Shown in pieces: positions 21,449-30,650 of a stretch of 64,000 nucleotides of DNA (its first letter is position 1; each line of letters starts with the position of its first letter). Both the position numbers and the translations under genes were made by a program. The DNA is from Cristatella mucedo (taxonomy: Eukaryota; Bryozoa; Phylactolaemata; Cristatellidae), in NCBI GenBank assembly GCA_009760855.2, contig WPIO01000011.1:1971501-2035500 (forward strand), read 5' to 3'. The notes below the pieces were generated by a model. It had not been told where the DNA came from. It ran no database searches and saw only the letters and a program-made list of their open reading frames with translations.

Positions 21449-22309
21449 TTATAAATTGACTAGGTCTGCCTCAGACCCCGATTTCTTGAAACGACGTTCC
21501 AGCCTGCGCTTAACCCGGCGCATCTTACGGAGTTTTTTTGTAAATTTAAAGGAATCTCGACGACTTTGAACACGGATAGAGCGAACGGGAGCATGCTTAT
21601 CAAGAGCACTCTTGAGTGTCATGTTCATCGCATCAGTGAGGGTATCGAGGCTGCCGGGCGAGTCTGAATGCAGATCAAGAAGGCCTGCATCACAAACATA
21701 TTTCAAAAACTTGTCCACGTCAATGTTTTGTACGTTACGTCGTTTGGCAAATTCGGCATTGCCCTGTACGTACGAGGTAGCAGGAACAGTAAACGAGACC
21801 GAACAATGATCTGAGAGGGTCAGTGGGCACACAACCAAGTCAGTGGGGAGGACATCCTTAGTGATCACGAGATCTAGAATGTGGCCACCGACGTGGGTGC
21901 TATGATTAACGTGTTGGGCCAAACCAAAATTCTCCAGACAGTCAAGAAATGAGCAGACCTGGCTGTTGCTAGGGTTGTCAACGTGAATATTGAAGTCTCC
22001 TACAATCAGTAACGGCCTGTCACACACAAATATTTTAGCGAGGAACTCTGAAAACTCCTCTATAAACAAGTTTAGACAGCCAGAAGGAGGCCGGTATATC
22101 GCAACGGTGAGAGGCATTGTCTTTGATGAAGACCTGATAGCAACCGATTCAAACGATGACCCATGCGAGAAACTGCACATTTTATACCCAAACGACTCGC
22201 GAACAACAATTGCAACCCAGCCACCAACCTTGTCAGAACGCATGGACTGATAGAATGAGAACCCGGGTGGAGTGGTCTCGGAAATACAGCTACTGGAGCG
22301 AGGCGTCAT
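21449..22309 (-). pseudogene. L2-A AP-like endonuclease domain
   Basis: 286 codons. The apurinic-endonuclease signature is complete: YRPPS near residue 72, the catalytic GDFNIHVD at 104-111, HVGGHILDLVIT at 139-150 and the catalytic SDHCSVSF at 166-173. A basic C-terminal stretch (RRVKRRLERRFKK) leads to the linker. In this enzyme family the domain nicks the chromosomal target to prime cDNA synthesis. Catalytic residues are intact; the TAA at the end cuts it off from the reverse transcriptase. Confidence 0.92.
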
Positions 22310-22350
22310 TCAGGTTTCGGTAAGCAGAAATGCATCTACCTTCTCCTGGA

Positions 22351-22770
22351 CTACCTGATCGCGGATAAGTAACCCCTTGGTTTTCGGACATTTAGCAGGC
22401 GGAATTTAAGAGGCTGTCCAACAACTGGGCGACGGCGATGAAGTGGCTCGTATTCTCTACCGTTTGCGTCCGGCCCGGCGGACGCTGGCTCTTCAAATTT
22501 GAATTGGACCTTGGTAACGGCCGTCGGACGACGTTTCACAACGTGCTGGGCTACGGCGGGTGGGCTACTGCCGCAACAAGTACTATTTAGCGCTTTAAAC
22601 TTACGAGTCGTTCGTTTGATAGCCGAGCTGTTGATAGGGCGAACGCAGGATGCAGGTAGGTTCTCCCTGACCCGCCGGAGAAGGCCCGCCGGTAGGTATC
22701 GACTAATGGCGACATCGCACCTTATGCTAAGCAGGTCCTGTTTTGAATAGCATATCCGAGGACAGCTCAT
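22351..22770 (-). pseudogene. L2-A ORF, N-terminal segment
   Basis: 139 codons. A YSKQDLLSIRCDVAISRYLP motif near the start is followed by a basic linker (PINSSAIKRTTRKFKALN) and then PLKFRLLNVR, the first strand of the endonuclease fold. The frame is lost just after LLNVR by a one-base shift. The downstream frame resumes with LLIRDQVVQEK. Confidence 0.75.
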
Positions 22771-22887
22771 AAAAAATAGTCACAGCAAAGATAGCAGCGG
22801 AATACCCGAAGGTATTACGGAGAAATCAAGTAAAGGTCCACACCACGCAAGGAGTCGCCCGAGGCCGCTCTTTAGCGCGGGGAGGAA

Positions 22888-23024
22888 TCTGTGCAATTGC
22901 ACCATTGCTATCCATCTTCCGCCGCTAGTTGGCAGTGCAAGCTCCTTTTCTGAATAGGGCTTACATTGGATAGTTCTAGTACGAAGGGTGCTTTAATGAA
23001 ACCAACGGGACTCGGGGGGGCGGC
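22888..23024. other. spacer before (GGGCC)n
   Basis: No gene seen. It includes TTGGATAGTTCTAGTACGAA and a G run; it may be the L2-A insertion flank. Confidence 0.35.
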
Positions 23025-23070
23025 CGGGCCGGGCCGGGCCGGGCCGGGCCGGGCCGGGCCGGGCCGGGGG
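23025..23070. repeat. (GGGCC)n pentanucleotide array
   Basis: About nine GGGCC units preceded and followed by G runs. The G-rich strand satisfies the usual four-GGG rule for G-quadruplex formation. Confidence 0.95.
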
Positions 23071-24363
23071 ACAGAGCTCAGCAGCCGCTAGGAGTCGCAG
23101 GAGCGTAGACGTAGCATCTACGCATTCATCATTCATAGACATCTACGCATTTTAGTGTTGACTAAATACAGGAGGAGGAGGCTGGGCCGCCTCTTCTAGC
23201 TCACTCAGCAGAAGTCGTGCGGTGAAGTCTTTACTTCCGGAGGCGGCAGATGAGTTTCTCAGACGGACAATGTGCTGCTTGCACCGACTCTGCGGAATCA
23301 GATCGTGGACGTCGATGAGCTATGATATTTCTTAACCCTCCAGACAAAGGCGTCGCATTGCCTAATCGACGCACGTAATCTGAAGACTTGCAGATGGGGA
23401 ACGAACAGCAGAGAGTCCTTCACCTTCAACCGAATAAGGAAATGCATCATTAGTTTCGACGACGAGTGACCCACGAACGATGTAGTTACAGAGGCCACCA
23501 GCTTGTATCGTCTTTTTCCACGCTTATCTGTACTCCGTGTTGCTCCTTATATGCGCTGAACAATAGGCAAAAAGTAATACAGTGATTCGGTTTGAGCAGC
23601 CTGCACGCAAAGAAGGACACTAGAATTTCAAACGATTTGGTTTCAACTTCTAAGAATTTCAACTTATAAGAAATGCGCATCGTAGATTACCCGTAATACG
23701 GGTAATCTACGAGGCGCATTTAGATATAGATTTAGACATGGATGATACCCGTAATTCCAATTACATTGGAAAAGTTCAAACGCGGTGTTTTTTCCGTTCC
23801 AGGATCGTTTTCCCCTCGAATCATCCGATGTTTTGCATTTTCTAGAAAAGTCTCCGAGTTTCACATTCTGTGTTAATTTGGAGCTCTTGGTAGAGCGTGA
23901 AATAATGGCGCGGGCTCGTGGCTCTACGCATTTTCTCCAATGCCTGCAAGTGTTGAGAATTCGCAAAATGCGCGGCCGACTCGTGGTCGCAATTCCTAGC
24001 GGTACGAGCTAGGCTTGCAAGTAGCCAGCACGCGCCTCTATAATTGAACCGGCGCTGCAGACTGTGACGTTGTGCATTCGCGGCTGGTCCTCCGTCTGCC
24101 ACGGGGGTGGTGGGGGTGGGCATTCGGGGTTTCCTTCGACTCGCGAGCACCTGCGTTCCCACCATTCTTACCGGACCAGTCAGAGCTGGCTCTTCACCCG
24201 GACTTCAGGGTCCTTCACCCCGACTCACGTTACAAACGTACTAAACGTTAAAAAGGCTTCCGGTGTGCGGCTTCCGCGTCCCGCCTTTGTAGCGGGAATC
24301 CCCGCATCCCGGAACCAGGCCGCAAGCACCGCGCTCGTAACGTTGCTAGTCTCAGCCGAGGCG
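23071..24363. other. no gene seen; contains a 51-bp hairpin
   Basis: Short open frames on both strands have no domains. The only clear structure is the inverted repeat at 23671-23721. Confidence 0.4.
23671..23721. repeat. near-perfect inverted repeat, 25-bp arms
   Basis: Arms 23671-23695 and 23697-23721 are complementary with one mismatch around a single central base. The core is CGTAGATTACCCGTA and its complement. Confidence 0.95.
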
Positions 24364-24407
24364 TATAGATTAAGATCTGTTAGGGCGCTATAAAAAGGAA
24401 TTATATA
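24364..24407 (+). mobile_element. SINE-T1 tail fragment
   Basis: TAGATTAAGATCTGTTAGGG, then CGCTATAAAAAGGAATTATA: the SINE-T1 3' end. A TIR transposon end begins at the TA within its AT-rich tail. The SINE head is not recognisable upstream. Confidence 0.6.
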
Positions 24408-24649
24408 TATGAGCCCGATGGCGGCAACCCAGTTTATCATAGTAGCCCGGGTGCGCGCGACTGCGATAACTACCTGAATATTGATCTTTATTATATGCAA
24501 ATAGGCTAGAAATTTCGGGCTCGTCCAGTTCTATTCGTCAGCGGAAAGACGGCGATTTCGAAAACGATGGTTTTTATTGCGAAAGTTTGCAGCGGCTGAC
24601 CAGATCCGGGGCTCGATCTCAAAAACTGAGCCTATTTTTTCGAGAAATA

Positions 24650-25400
24650 GCTAAATATTGACGGCTGATTTGGGACGACCGCGGGCGCCTTCTTCGGGCG
24701 CCCCGCAGAGCGTATCTGCGGGGCGCCCGGAGCAGCCGCCTCCTTCTGCGCCGATGCTCTTCTTTTTCTGCCACCAGTCTGCGCCATACGCCGGATGCCG
24801 CAGCCAACGGCGCGCCAGTATTGTCAGGATCTTCGTCCTCACAATCAGCGATATTATTCGGAACGGCCGGATTATTCGTCAGATCTTGAACCTGGATCAA
24901 CATGTACTTCTTTGACAAAGAACGCAGCTTCTTTGCTGTCAACTCTAAGACAGGTTTTCGCTCCAGTTTCAGCGCATCGATCGATACGCCTTTTATCGAT
25001 GTTGGCACCGGTGCTGGCAAGAGTTCCTTCAATAGCGCACGACGAAACACGTCCAGAATGCTGGACTCTGCACCAAGAAAAAATGTTCAGCATCTGTATC
25101 AGGCGTGCTATACAAGTGACGCATTGTGCAAACACCTTCGCCAGTCTCGAAGAAATTGTTCTTCGTTTACCGTGGCGGCATTCGCTTGAAGTACTTAGCT
25201 AACAAAGGCTCCAATCCCGTAAATAACGGGCAGCTGGAATCGTTGTGATCCAAGAAGACTGCCTTCACCGACTTGATTTTGTTCCAGGTCTCGACAATCC
25301 GATCCGGTGTGTACAAATTGAGCCGACTTAAGGAATTGCGGAGATCTGCGACGACCCGATCTGCCCGATTGTGGAAGTGGCCCCCGGGCAGAAGAAACAA
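24650..25400 (-). pseudogene. transposase-like C-terminal remnant, family unknown
   Basis: Two minus-strand frames join into one protein-like stretch. 25167-25400 gives DRIVETWNKIKSVKAVFLDH and LEPLLAKYFKRMPPR. 24619-25050 gives SILDVFRRALLKELLPAPV-type sequence, then LELTAKKLRSLSKKYMLIQV and an acidic DCEDEDPDN segment that runs into GC-rich 3' sequence. At least one frameshift and stops separate them (about 25050-25165). Its position inside a TIR element suggests the transposase. I cannot assign a superfamily or see catalytic residues. Confidence 0.5.
24695..24729. repeat. 15-bp-arm inverted repeat
   Basis: Arms 24695-24709 and 24715-24729 (CGGGCGCCCCGCAGA and complement), loop of 5. It lies within the TIR element. 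The smaller relative has a degenerate equivalent at about 13568-13595. Confidence 0.9.
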
Positions 25401-25739
25401 GAGAGCACGACCGAAAAGATCGTATATAGAACCTTCTTATAGAATCGAAGGATCGGTAATCGAAGGATGTCCCAGTCAATTATACACCCCTGTATTAAAA
25501 TTAAAATTTCTGTATATATGGAACGCGGAAAAAGATTACGACGCTCCTGTTAAAGATACTGCACCACCTGAAGACTCTTACTGAAGTCATACCTTCAGAG
25601 GAGCAGTAACCTCGCTCTTTGCTGTGCTGTACATCTCTCCATCTTAATCGCCTCATCACTAAACGCACTACTTTCATAGATTGGTGTTTGTGCGTAAGAA
25701 CTATGTGTGAGCAATTAAATATACAATAATAGCAATACG

Positions 25740-26006
25740 ATTTTTGTAACATCTAATATGTCTTATTTTCTCTTTATTTGTCTAATATATTTGGTAATAC
25801 GAGTGTAATGGTAACTAGAGTGATGTTATTCCATGTCCGGCGGGTTCTAATAATGTTAAAAACCGTATTTAGAGGGTCATAAACAGGTCGTCTACGCTCT
25901 AACTACGAAAACTTTTGATTTACAAGTAAAGAATCCTCCTTCGCGGAAATTCACCTATCGCGATAGAGTTTGGAACGGATTAACCACAATAAACGAGGGT
26001 CGACTG
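25740..26006 (-). mobile_element. Tigger/pogo-like terminal fragment
   Basis: The end CAGTCGACCCTCGTTTATTG (minus strand, from 26006) is followed by the GGTTAATCCGTTCCAAACTC and GTGAATTTCCGCGAAGGAGG blocks, then TTTTTAACATTATTAGAACC. I recognise this as the terminal region of Tigger-type elements. TA lies at 26007-26008. The same terminus occurs at 18900-19023. Confidence 0.75.
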
Positions 26007-26009
26007 TAT

Positions 26010-26110
26010 ATATGCCACGGGGCTCGAGCCCCGACCTCAATCATTAAATACATTCACCTTGACCTTGGTCGGGCGAGCGCCTTAATGGTGGGGCCAAACC
26101 GGCGCGGCTA
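26010..26110 (-). mobile_element. SINE-T1 head fragment
   Basis: On the minus strand: CCGGTTTGGCCCCACCATTA box A region, a CGCCCGACCAAGGTCAAGGT core, and box B with the palindromic GGGGCTCGAGCCCC. The tail that should follow GGCATA is missing exactly where the Tigger-like end begins, so that element probably inserted at this TA. Confidence 0.75.
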
Positions 26111-26189
26111 TTTAGCGCCATTGCTGTCGCATGCGAAGATACCTCAAGGAGGTGCTGACTTCGGGTGTTAATGCTGGCCCTAACCAGGA

Positions 26190-26330
26190 CACCTCGTTTG
26201 TCATTAACTATTGGTTATTGCTTCTGTTGCAGCGAGTTGTAAAGTGCCCGAATAGAGATTACGTTCTTTTAAGAGTGATATTCAGAAGAAGTATTATCAT
26301 TATTATTGTTGTTGTCGTTGTTACCGGTAC
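26190..26330 (+). mobile_element. L2-B 3' tail
   Basis: ATTAACTATTGGTTATTGCT, then AAGTGCCCGAATAGAGATTACG and (ATT)n. It is the reverse complement of the 7085-7160 tail with a degenerate stem-loop. Confidence 0.65.
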
Positions 26331-26392
26331 GGCATCCGACGGCGCAGGCTATCGTTCCATTCTCTCACCAATGCTGTGGGTATCCTGACAAG

Positions 26393-26395
<3 letters not shown>

Positions 26396-26487
<92 letters not shown>
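26396..26487. repeat. (TA)n microsatellite
   Basis: About 92 bp of uninterrupted TA. Confidence 0.98.
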
Positions 26488-26490
<3 letters not shown>

Positions 26491-26904
26491 CGCCGCTCTT
26501 TCACCTAGCAACCGCATTCACATTCGCTGCTGACCGACGACGCTCGTCCGCTGCACGTGACGTAGACGTGCGGCGAACGCGCGCGCGCTGGATTGCTAGC
26601 GTCGCCCGCGAGGGCGGGCGGACTCGTCGTCTGCTGCCACATTAGGCAGAATTGAGAGAATTGTCGGCTATTCCTCCGCTGCGTCCTCGTGTCCTTTCCG
26701 TTTGCGACCGCTCGCCATTGCCTGACCTCCGAATAAACGCCGAGCGGCGAATCCCGACTCGGACTCCTCTGTCCGAGGCAGCAGCTCTGGAGCTCCGTTG
26801 AAAGTCGAGGACCGGCTCCATTGAAAGAATTTCCGGCTACGCTCATGAAATTCGTTGGACTGTAAGTACTCCAATGAAAACTCTTTGGCACGGGCGCTTT
26901 AAAA
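26488..26904. other. no recognisable feature
   Basis: GC-rich; open frames on the minus strand lack domains. Confidence 0.4.
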
Positions 26905-27085
26905 AAGAAATTCTATCTGATTAAACAGCCTCTTTTTGTATAGCGACAGAAGAGCCTTTACGGCTATCACCACCGCTTGCAGTGGCGATAAAGGATCGCC
27001 CACCACAGGATTCGAACTCACGACCTCGGGACCGAGGTCGTGAAAAGCAACCACCTTACCTAGTGCGTGCCATCACGGCTCACTT
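26905..27085 (-). mobile_element. SINE-T2, well preserved
   Basis: On the minus strand: a box A-like TAGGTAAGGTGG, a perfect 11-bp hairpin (27019-27042, CACGACCTCGG and complement), box B GAGTTCGAATCC, the body GGGCGATCCTTTATCGCC, a GCAAGCGGTGGTGATAGCCG central block, CTCTTCTGTCGCTATACAAA and the 3' motif GAGGCTGTTTAATCAG followed by an A/T-rich end. Confidence 0.9.
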
Positions 27086-27104
27086 TAGCTTGGAGATGCA
27101 CGAC

Positions 27105-27265
27105 ATGATAATAGTAATAATAATAATAATAATAACAATTATGACAATAATACGTCTTTTTGTTGAGCTACAAGAAACTGAGCACTAAATCGTTATCCAA
27201 GCACTTTACAACTCGCTGCAAGAAGGAGTAACCAAGGGCTGAAGACAAGCTCGGTATCTAATTTG
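27105..27265 (-). mobile_element. L2-B-like 3' tail
   Basis: (AAT)n at 27116-27135, then ACTGAGCACTAAATCGTTAT (degenerate stem-loop), CACTTTACAACTCGCTGCAAG and a short piece of 3' UTR. Confidence 0.65.
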
Positions 27266-27916
27266 ACAAGCAAGCAATAGCGCACAAGCCTCATGCCTAG
27301 GTCAAGGGTCAGGGTCAACATGTCAAAGCAACCCACACAAAGGCACCCAGGGTCTCATCAGTTTGTAGTTTGCAAATGCCTGCAGCAGAGTCTGCACTCG
27401 CATGCAACCCCCCCATCTCGGAGGCTTACAAATCGCTGACGGCTTTTGAAGTTTCTAACTTCAAGAGATTTCCAAAGGCAGACGTACGCGAACGGCCCCT
27501 AAGTTACTCACAATCATCCCTGCAAAGCAAGGCGATCTTGGCAAGCAATAAACCTCAACGCTGCCGCTCGAGGGAAATGTCTGAAAAGTAGTTCTAAGCC
27601 TCTTCCTTACAGAGTTTGGCTGACAGCTACGATAAATTGCATGTACCGGCGACGCCTCACAATTCCAGGGCAGAAACGATCTCTTCATGTCAAAACATTC
27701 GCGCACACATCGAGCCAAGTTGACTGAAAGCAAGAAACAGTGCGGATCAAATATAGGTCGATGCTTTCCCCAGAGCGAGGCTCAGCCCGCACAAGAGAGT
27801 TTTGAGGAAGCAATCCTGATATACAAACACACGGTCTTACGAGGAACACTAGGCAGAGGGTGGACTCCCACAGCAGAAGAAATCCAAAGTAGCGACAGAT
27901 ATGCGTGCATCCACAA

Positions 27917-27917
<1 letters not shown>
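27266..27917. other. no recognisable feature
   Basis: No coding or named repeat. Confidence 0.4.
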
Positions 27918-27992
<75 letters not shown>

Positions 27993-27996
27993 ACAC
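27918..27996. repeat. (CA)n microsatellite
   Basis: About 79 bp of AC with one ACAT near the end. Confidence 0.98.
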
Positions 27997-30474
27997 GAAA
28001 ATTCGTACTTAGGAGGGGCTGGCTAAGCGAGGGCTGGAGCCCCACCGATTGGACGCTTCCCAATCAGAGCGGAACATGGAGTCTCGCCACTTGCTCAAAG
28101 AATCCTCCAGCGAAAGCCCACCGGCCGACAAAGCATCTGAGATTCAGAGGAACCTCAGAGGGAGCTCGTAACTCGCACCGTAGCCGTCGCCACGCTCCAC
28201 CGCAATTTGCCTCAGATCAAACCCACGAAGGTGTGACCAGTCCCGAGGTTTAGCCAGCAGCTGTTTTAGGCACCGCCGCCATCTTTTGCTCTCAGGAACA
28301 GGCCCCTTTACTTCGACTTAGCGAGTTAGATGCAGAGAGCACGATTGCAAGTACTGCGGGGGGCATGTCAGTGGCACGGCTACCAGCTTGGCATGGCGGC
28401 ATCGTTTGTCCCTTGTCTCCGGACTAGTGCGCACATGGCTCCGGCTAGGGAACTTCTGTAACCATCCATCACGGGAAATTGGATCAGAGCTTGAAAGCAA
28501 CGCCACAAGCGTTCATTCACAAAGTCGGGTAGCGCCCGTCGGGCTGCGTTGGCTGCCTACTCAAGCAGAAAGCCGACGGTTGCAAGTTAGCCGTGTCTTT
28601 GTCGATGCTCGCCTGTGGCTAACGACTCCATATTTCAAGCATCTCTCAGCCATCTGATAATGATACGACTGATTGCAATCGCTGCAGTACAATGGAATTC
28701 ATCCAAACGCACCAAACGAGGTGGCACAAAGGCAAGCGAGACTTCCCGCCCAGTGCCGATGCCACGCCAGGTCCGTTCAGCTTTGCCGCGAGCCTGGCTT
28801 TTGGTAGGGAGACGTGCGAGATGAAACTAAACATCTTAAACGAGCGCTTGCCTCCACATTCGGCCAAGAGTAGCAGCCGGACACACGTGTTCCGAGATTC
28901 TTTCGGTTGACGAATCGTTTGTTACTTGACGGTAGTGTCCTTCTTTGGCGACGAGCTCCATTCGTTCGCGTGGGTAAGAGAAGATAGTTTGCTGCCATTG
29001 GGTTTCTAGGTTGGGAAGGCATACATAATTTCAAGGGCGCTAAATGCTTCCAAAACCAGGTGGAGCCTCGATGCTCAGCAAAGCGGATTTGTGGCGATGG
29101 AGATTCGGCGAACGCTGCAAAGCGACATTGAAATTCATGGGCTACAGGATGCGAGCACGCTCGAGGCAACAATTGACAGGAACAGAGCGTGCTGTAACGC
29201 GTGGCCTCGACGTGTGCATGGGATGAGAGTCGGTACTCGGTCTGTCTGTGATGGATTCCGGTAGCCAGCAACAGCTGGGTCGCAGGAAGCCAAGAGAAAG
29301 TGGCCAGCATGGCCAGAAGGTCACGGTCAGAAGGACGGGGAAGGCATCGGGCCGCTGCAACATGCGAGAACTCATTCTCAGGGCTTGCGTTGTTGCGCTG
29401 CTCACCCCCGCCCCGCCCCGCTCCGACGACGCAATATCTGCCACAGTTTGCATTCTCGTCCTCCTTTAAAAGTAGGTGTCAAGGAGAGGAGCTGCTAGAG
29501 GAACACTCGTTCGCCATTGGCCACTGTCGACGCTCGGCCGCTCGTTAAGGCATGCAGCCAAGTAGCTGCAGTCACTGCGAGCGGTCTGCCGGTGCGGCCG
29601 AGCCGTCGTCCTCCATCCAATCTGCTCGCACAGCAGCAATGACGCGAGAAGGACATGGAGCGGCGTCGGCGGCAGGGTGGCCGGCTGCCTGCGGCCGCCG
29701 CTCGGCGGACCGTCCGACGGGCGATCGGCGGTCGGCGATCGGCGATCGATTGTCATCATCCAGTTCTCGTCATCATCCAGTCTCGTCGTCCAGCCAAGAT
29801 CAACCCGAGCAGCTGTCTGGCTGTCTGTGCGGTGGAGGCCGAGCGCCCATCGACTCGTAGTGCCCGGCCACGCCGCTTTCGTCCGGCCGGCGCTGTGCAC
29901 GACGGGAAATATGAAAGGCCTGCGAGCTCGTGCGGCGGCGAAGGTCTCTGGACTCGTTTTAAAAAATGGCACCGTGCCTGTCTTCCAGCTTATCGCGGCC
30001 TACACCCAAGCAGAAACAGACAAAAAGCTAGCGCAATGGCTTGCCAGCAGATGTCTGCTCCTCGGGGAATCCCGTTGCCGGATCTGTTTTGAAGTCGATG
30101 CGTGTGGTTTAGTATCACTGCGGAATCTGCGCCTTTGATGAGACAGTTTCTCGGCGGAGCAAGCAGACCGGCAAGTAGAGACGATCCTTTAGTTTTTCGT
30201 GCTGAAACTTCAGTCTCGCCCGGTACATTAGATTGATAATACGGAAATTGCCGCATGGGGGCTTCGGCGCTTCGAGCCTCTGCCAAGTGAAATTAAATTC
30301 GTTTCGCGAGCTGCCAAGCATGACCCGAACACGTGGGCACGTGAAAGCTGTGAGTAGGACTGTTGTCCCGTCGCTGCCATTTGCTGCCGAGTACTAGTCG
30401 GTTCGTGAGAGTGTGGAATTCGGATACAATTCAAAGCCATAGTACAAGTAGGAGCTGTAGACAAAACGTAGCAC
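27997..30474. other. no gene or named repeat seen
   Basis: 2.5 kb of moderately GC-rich, CpG-containing sequence with overlapping open frames on both strands (for example 28777-29310 and 29466-29972, minus). None has a domain, splice context or codon bias I can support. A promoter-proximal CpG island cannot be excluded. Confidence 0.35.
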
Positions 30475-30650
30475 AAGGTGAAGGTGCACGCATTTCACGA
30501 TCCGTGGGTCATGGGTTCGACTCCAGCAGCACACAATCCTCTGTTACCTGTTGCATTCGGGATGATCGAGTCGCTTAGGTTATTCTGCAGCTGTATTAAT
30601 AAGGATTTCTGATCAGCTAACCTTTAATTTACTTTGTAAATCAACAAGAT
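30475..30650 (+). mobile_element. SINE-T2, diverged
   Basis: CACGATCCGTGGGTCATG (degenerate hairpin), box B GGGTTCGACTCC, a body with ATCCTCTGTTACCTG, GATCGAGTCGCTTAGG and a degenerate 3' end near TCTGATCAGCTAACC. Confidence 0.65.

Larger units (their letters stand above)
19460..22770 (-). pseudogene. L2-A endonuclease-reverse transcriptase polyprotein, disrupted
   Basis: The reading runs about 1,100 codons from an ATG at 22768-22770 to the stop at 19460. From 22309 to 19460 the frame is continuous except for TAA at 21449-21451 and TAA at 19922-19924. Upstream, the otherwise conserved tryptophan at the end of a LLTETW motif is TGA (22310-22312), and one frame change lies near 22350-22360 inside the LLNVR motif. 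No other lesions are visible. The N-terminus starts with a YSKQDLLSIR motif that recurs in the copy at 62.3 kb, so the protein probably does start here. There is no sign of a separate ORF1. Confidence 0.88.
19395..22887 (-). mobile_element. near-full-length L2-A LINE
   Basis: A single-ORF non-LTR retrotransposon of the L2/CR1 type, about 3.5 kb, on the minus strand. Read from the 5' end at about 22887 it has a short GC-rich leader, an N-terminal segment, an AP-type endonuclease, a reverse transcriptase, a conserved C-terminal domain, and a 3' UTR ending near 19395 with a (TACAT)-like tail. The 5' end is set by the point where similarity to the related copy ending near 62461 stops (GTCGCCCGAGGCC...TAGCG.GGG). 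It copies itself by target-primed reverse transcription. This copy is dead but lightly damaged. Confidence 0.9.
24410..25480 (-). mobile_element. TIR DNA transposon, 5'-truncated, with transposase remnant
   Basis: The right end reads TGAGCCCGATGGCGGCAACC at 24410, next to TA at 24408-24409. The next 330 bp match the 405-bp element at 13450-13854 in reverse orientation, including the TTTCTCGAAAAAATAGGCTC block. The element continues about 700 bp further into minus-strand coding remnants absent from the small element. The other TIR was not found, so the left limit is approximate. Confidence 0.7.

Noticed and set aside
22800-23024. rRNA fragment (GTACGAA and similar words)
   Set aside because: No stretch aligns in order with conserved small- or large-subunit rRNA cores that I know.
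27687-28253. 188-codon frame with a His-Thr run
   Set aside because: It passes through the (CA)n microsatellite; no homology or coding signal outside it.
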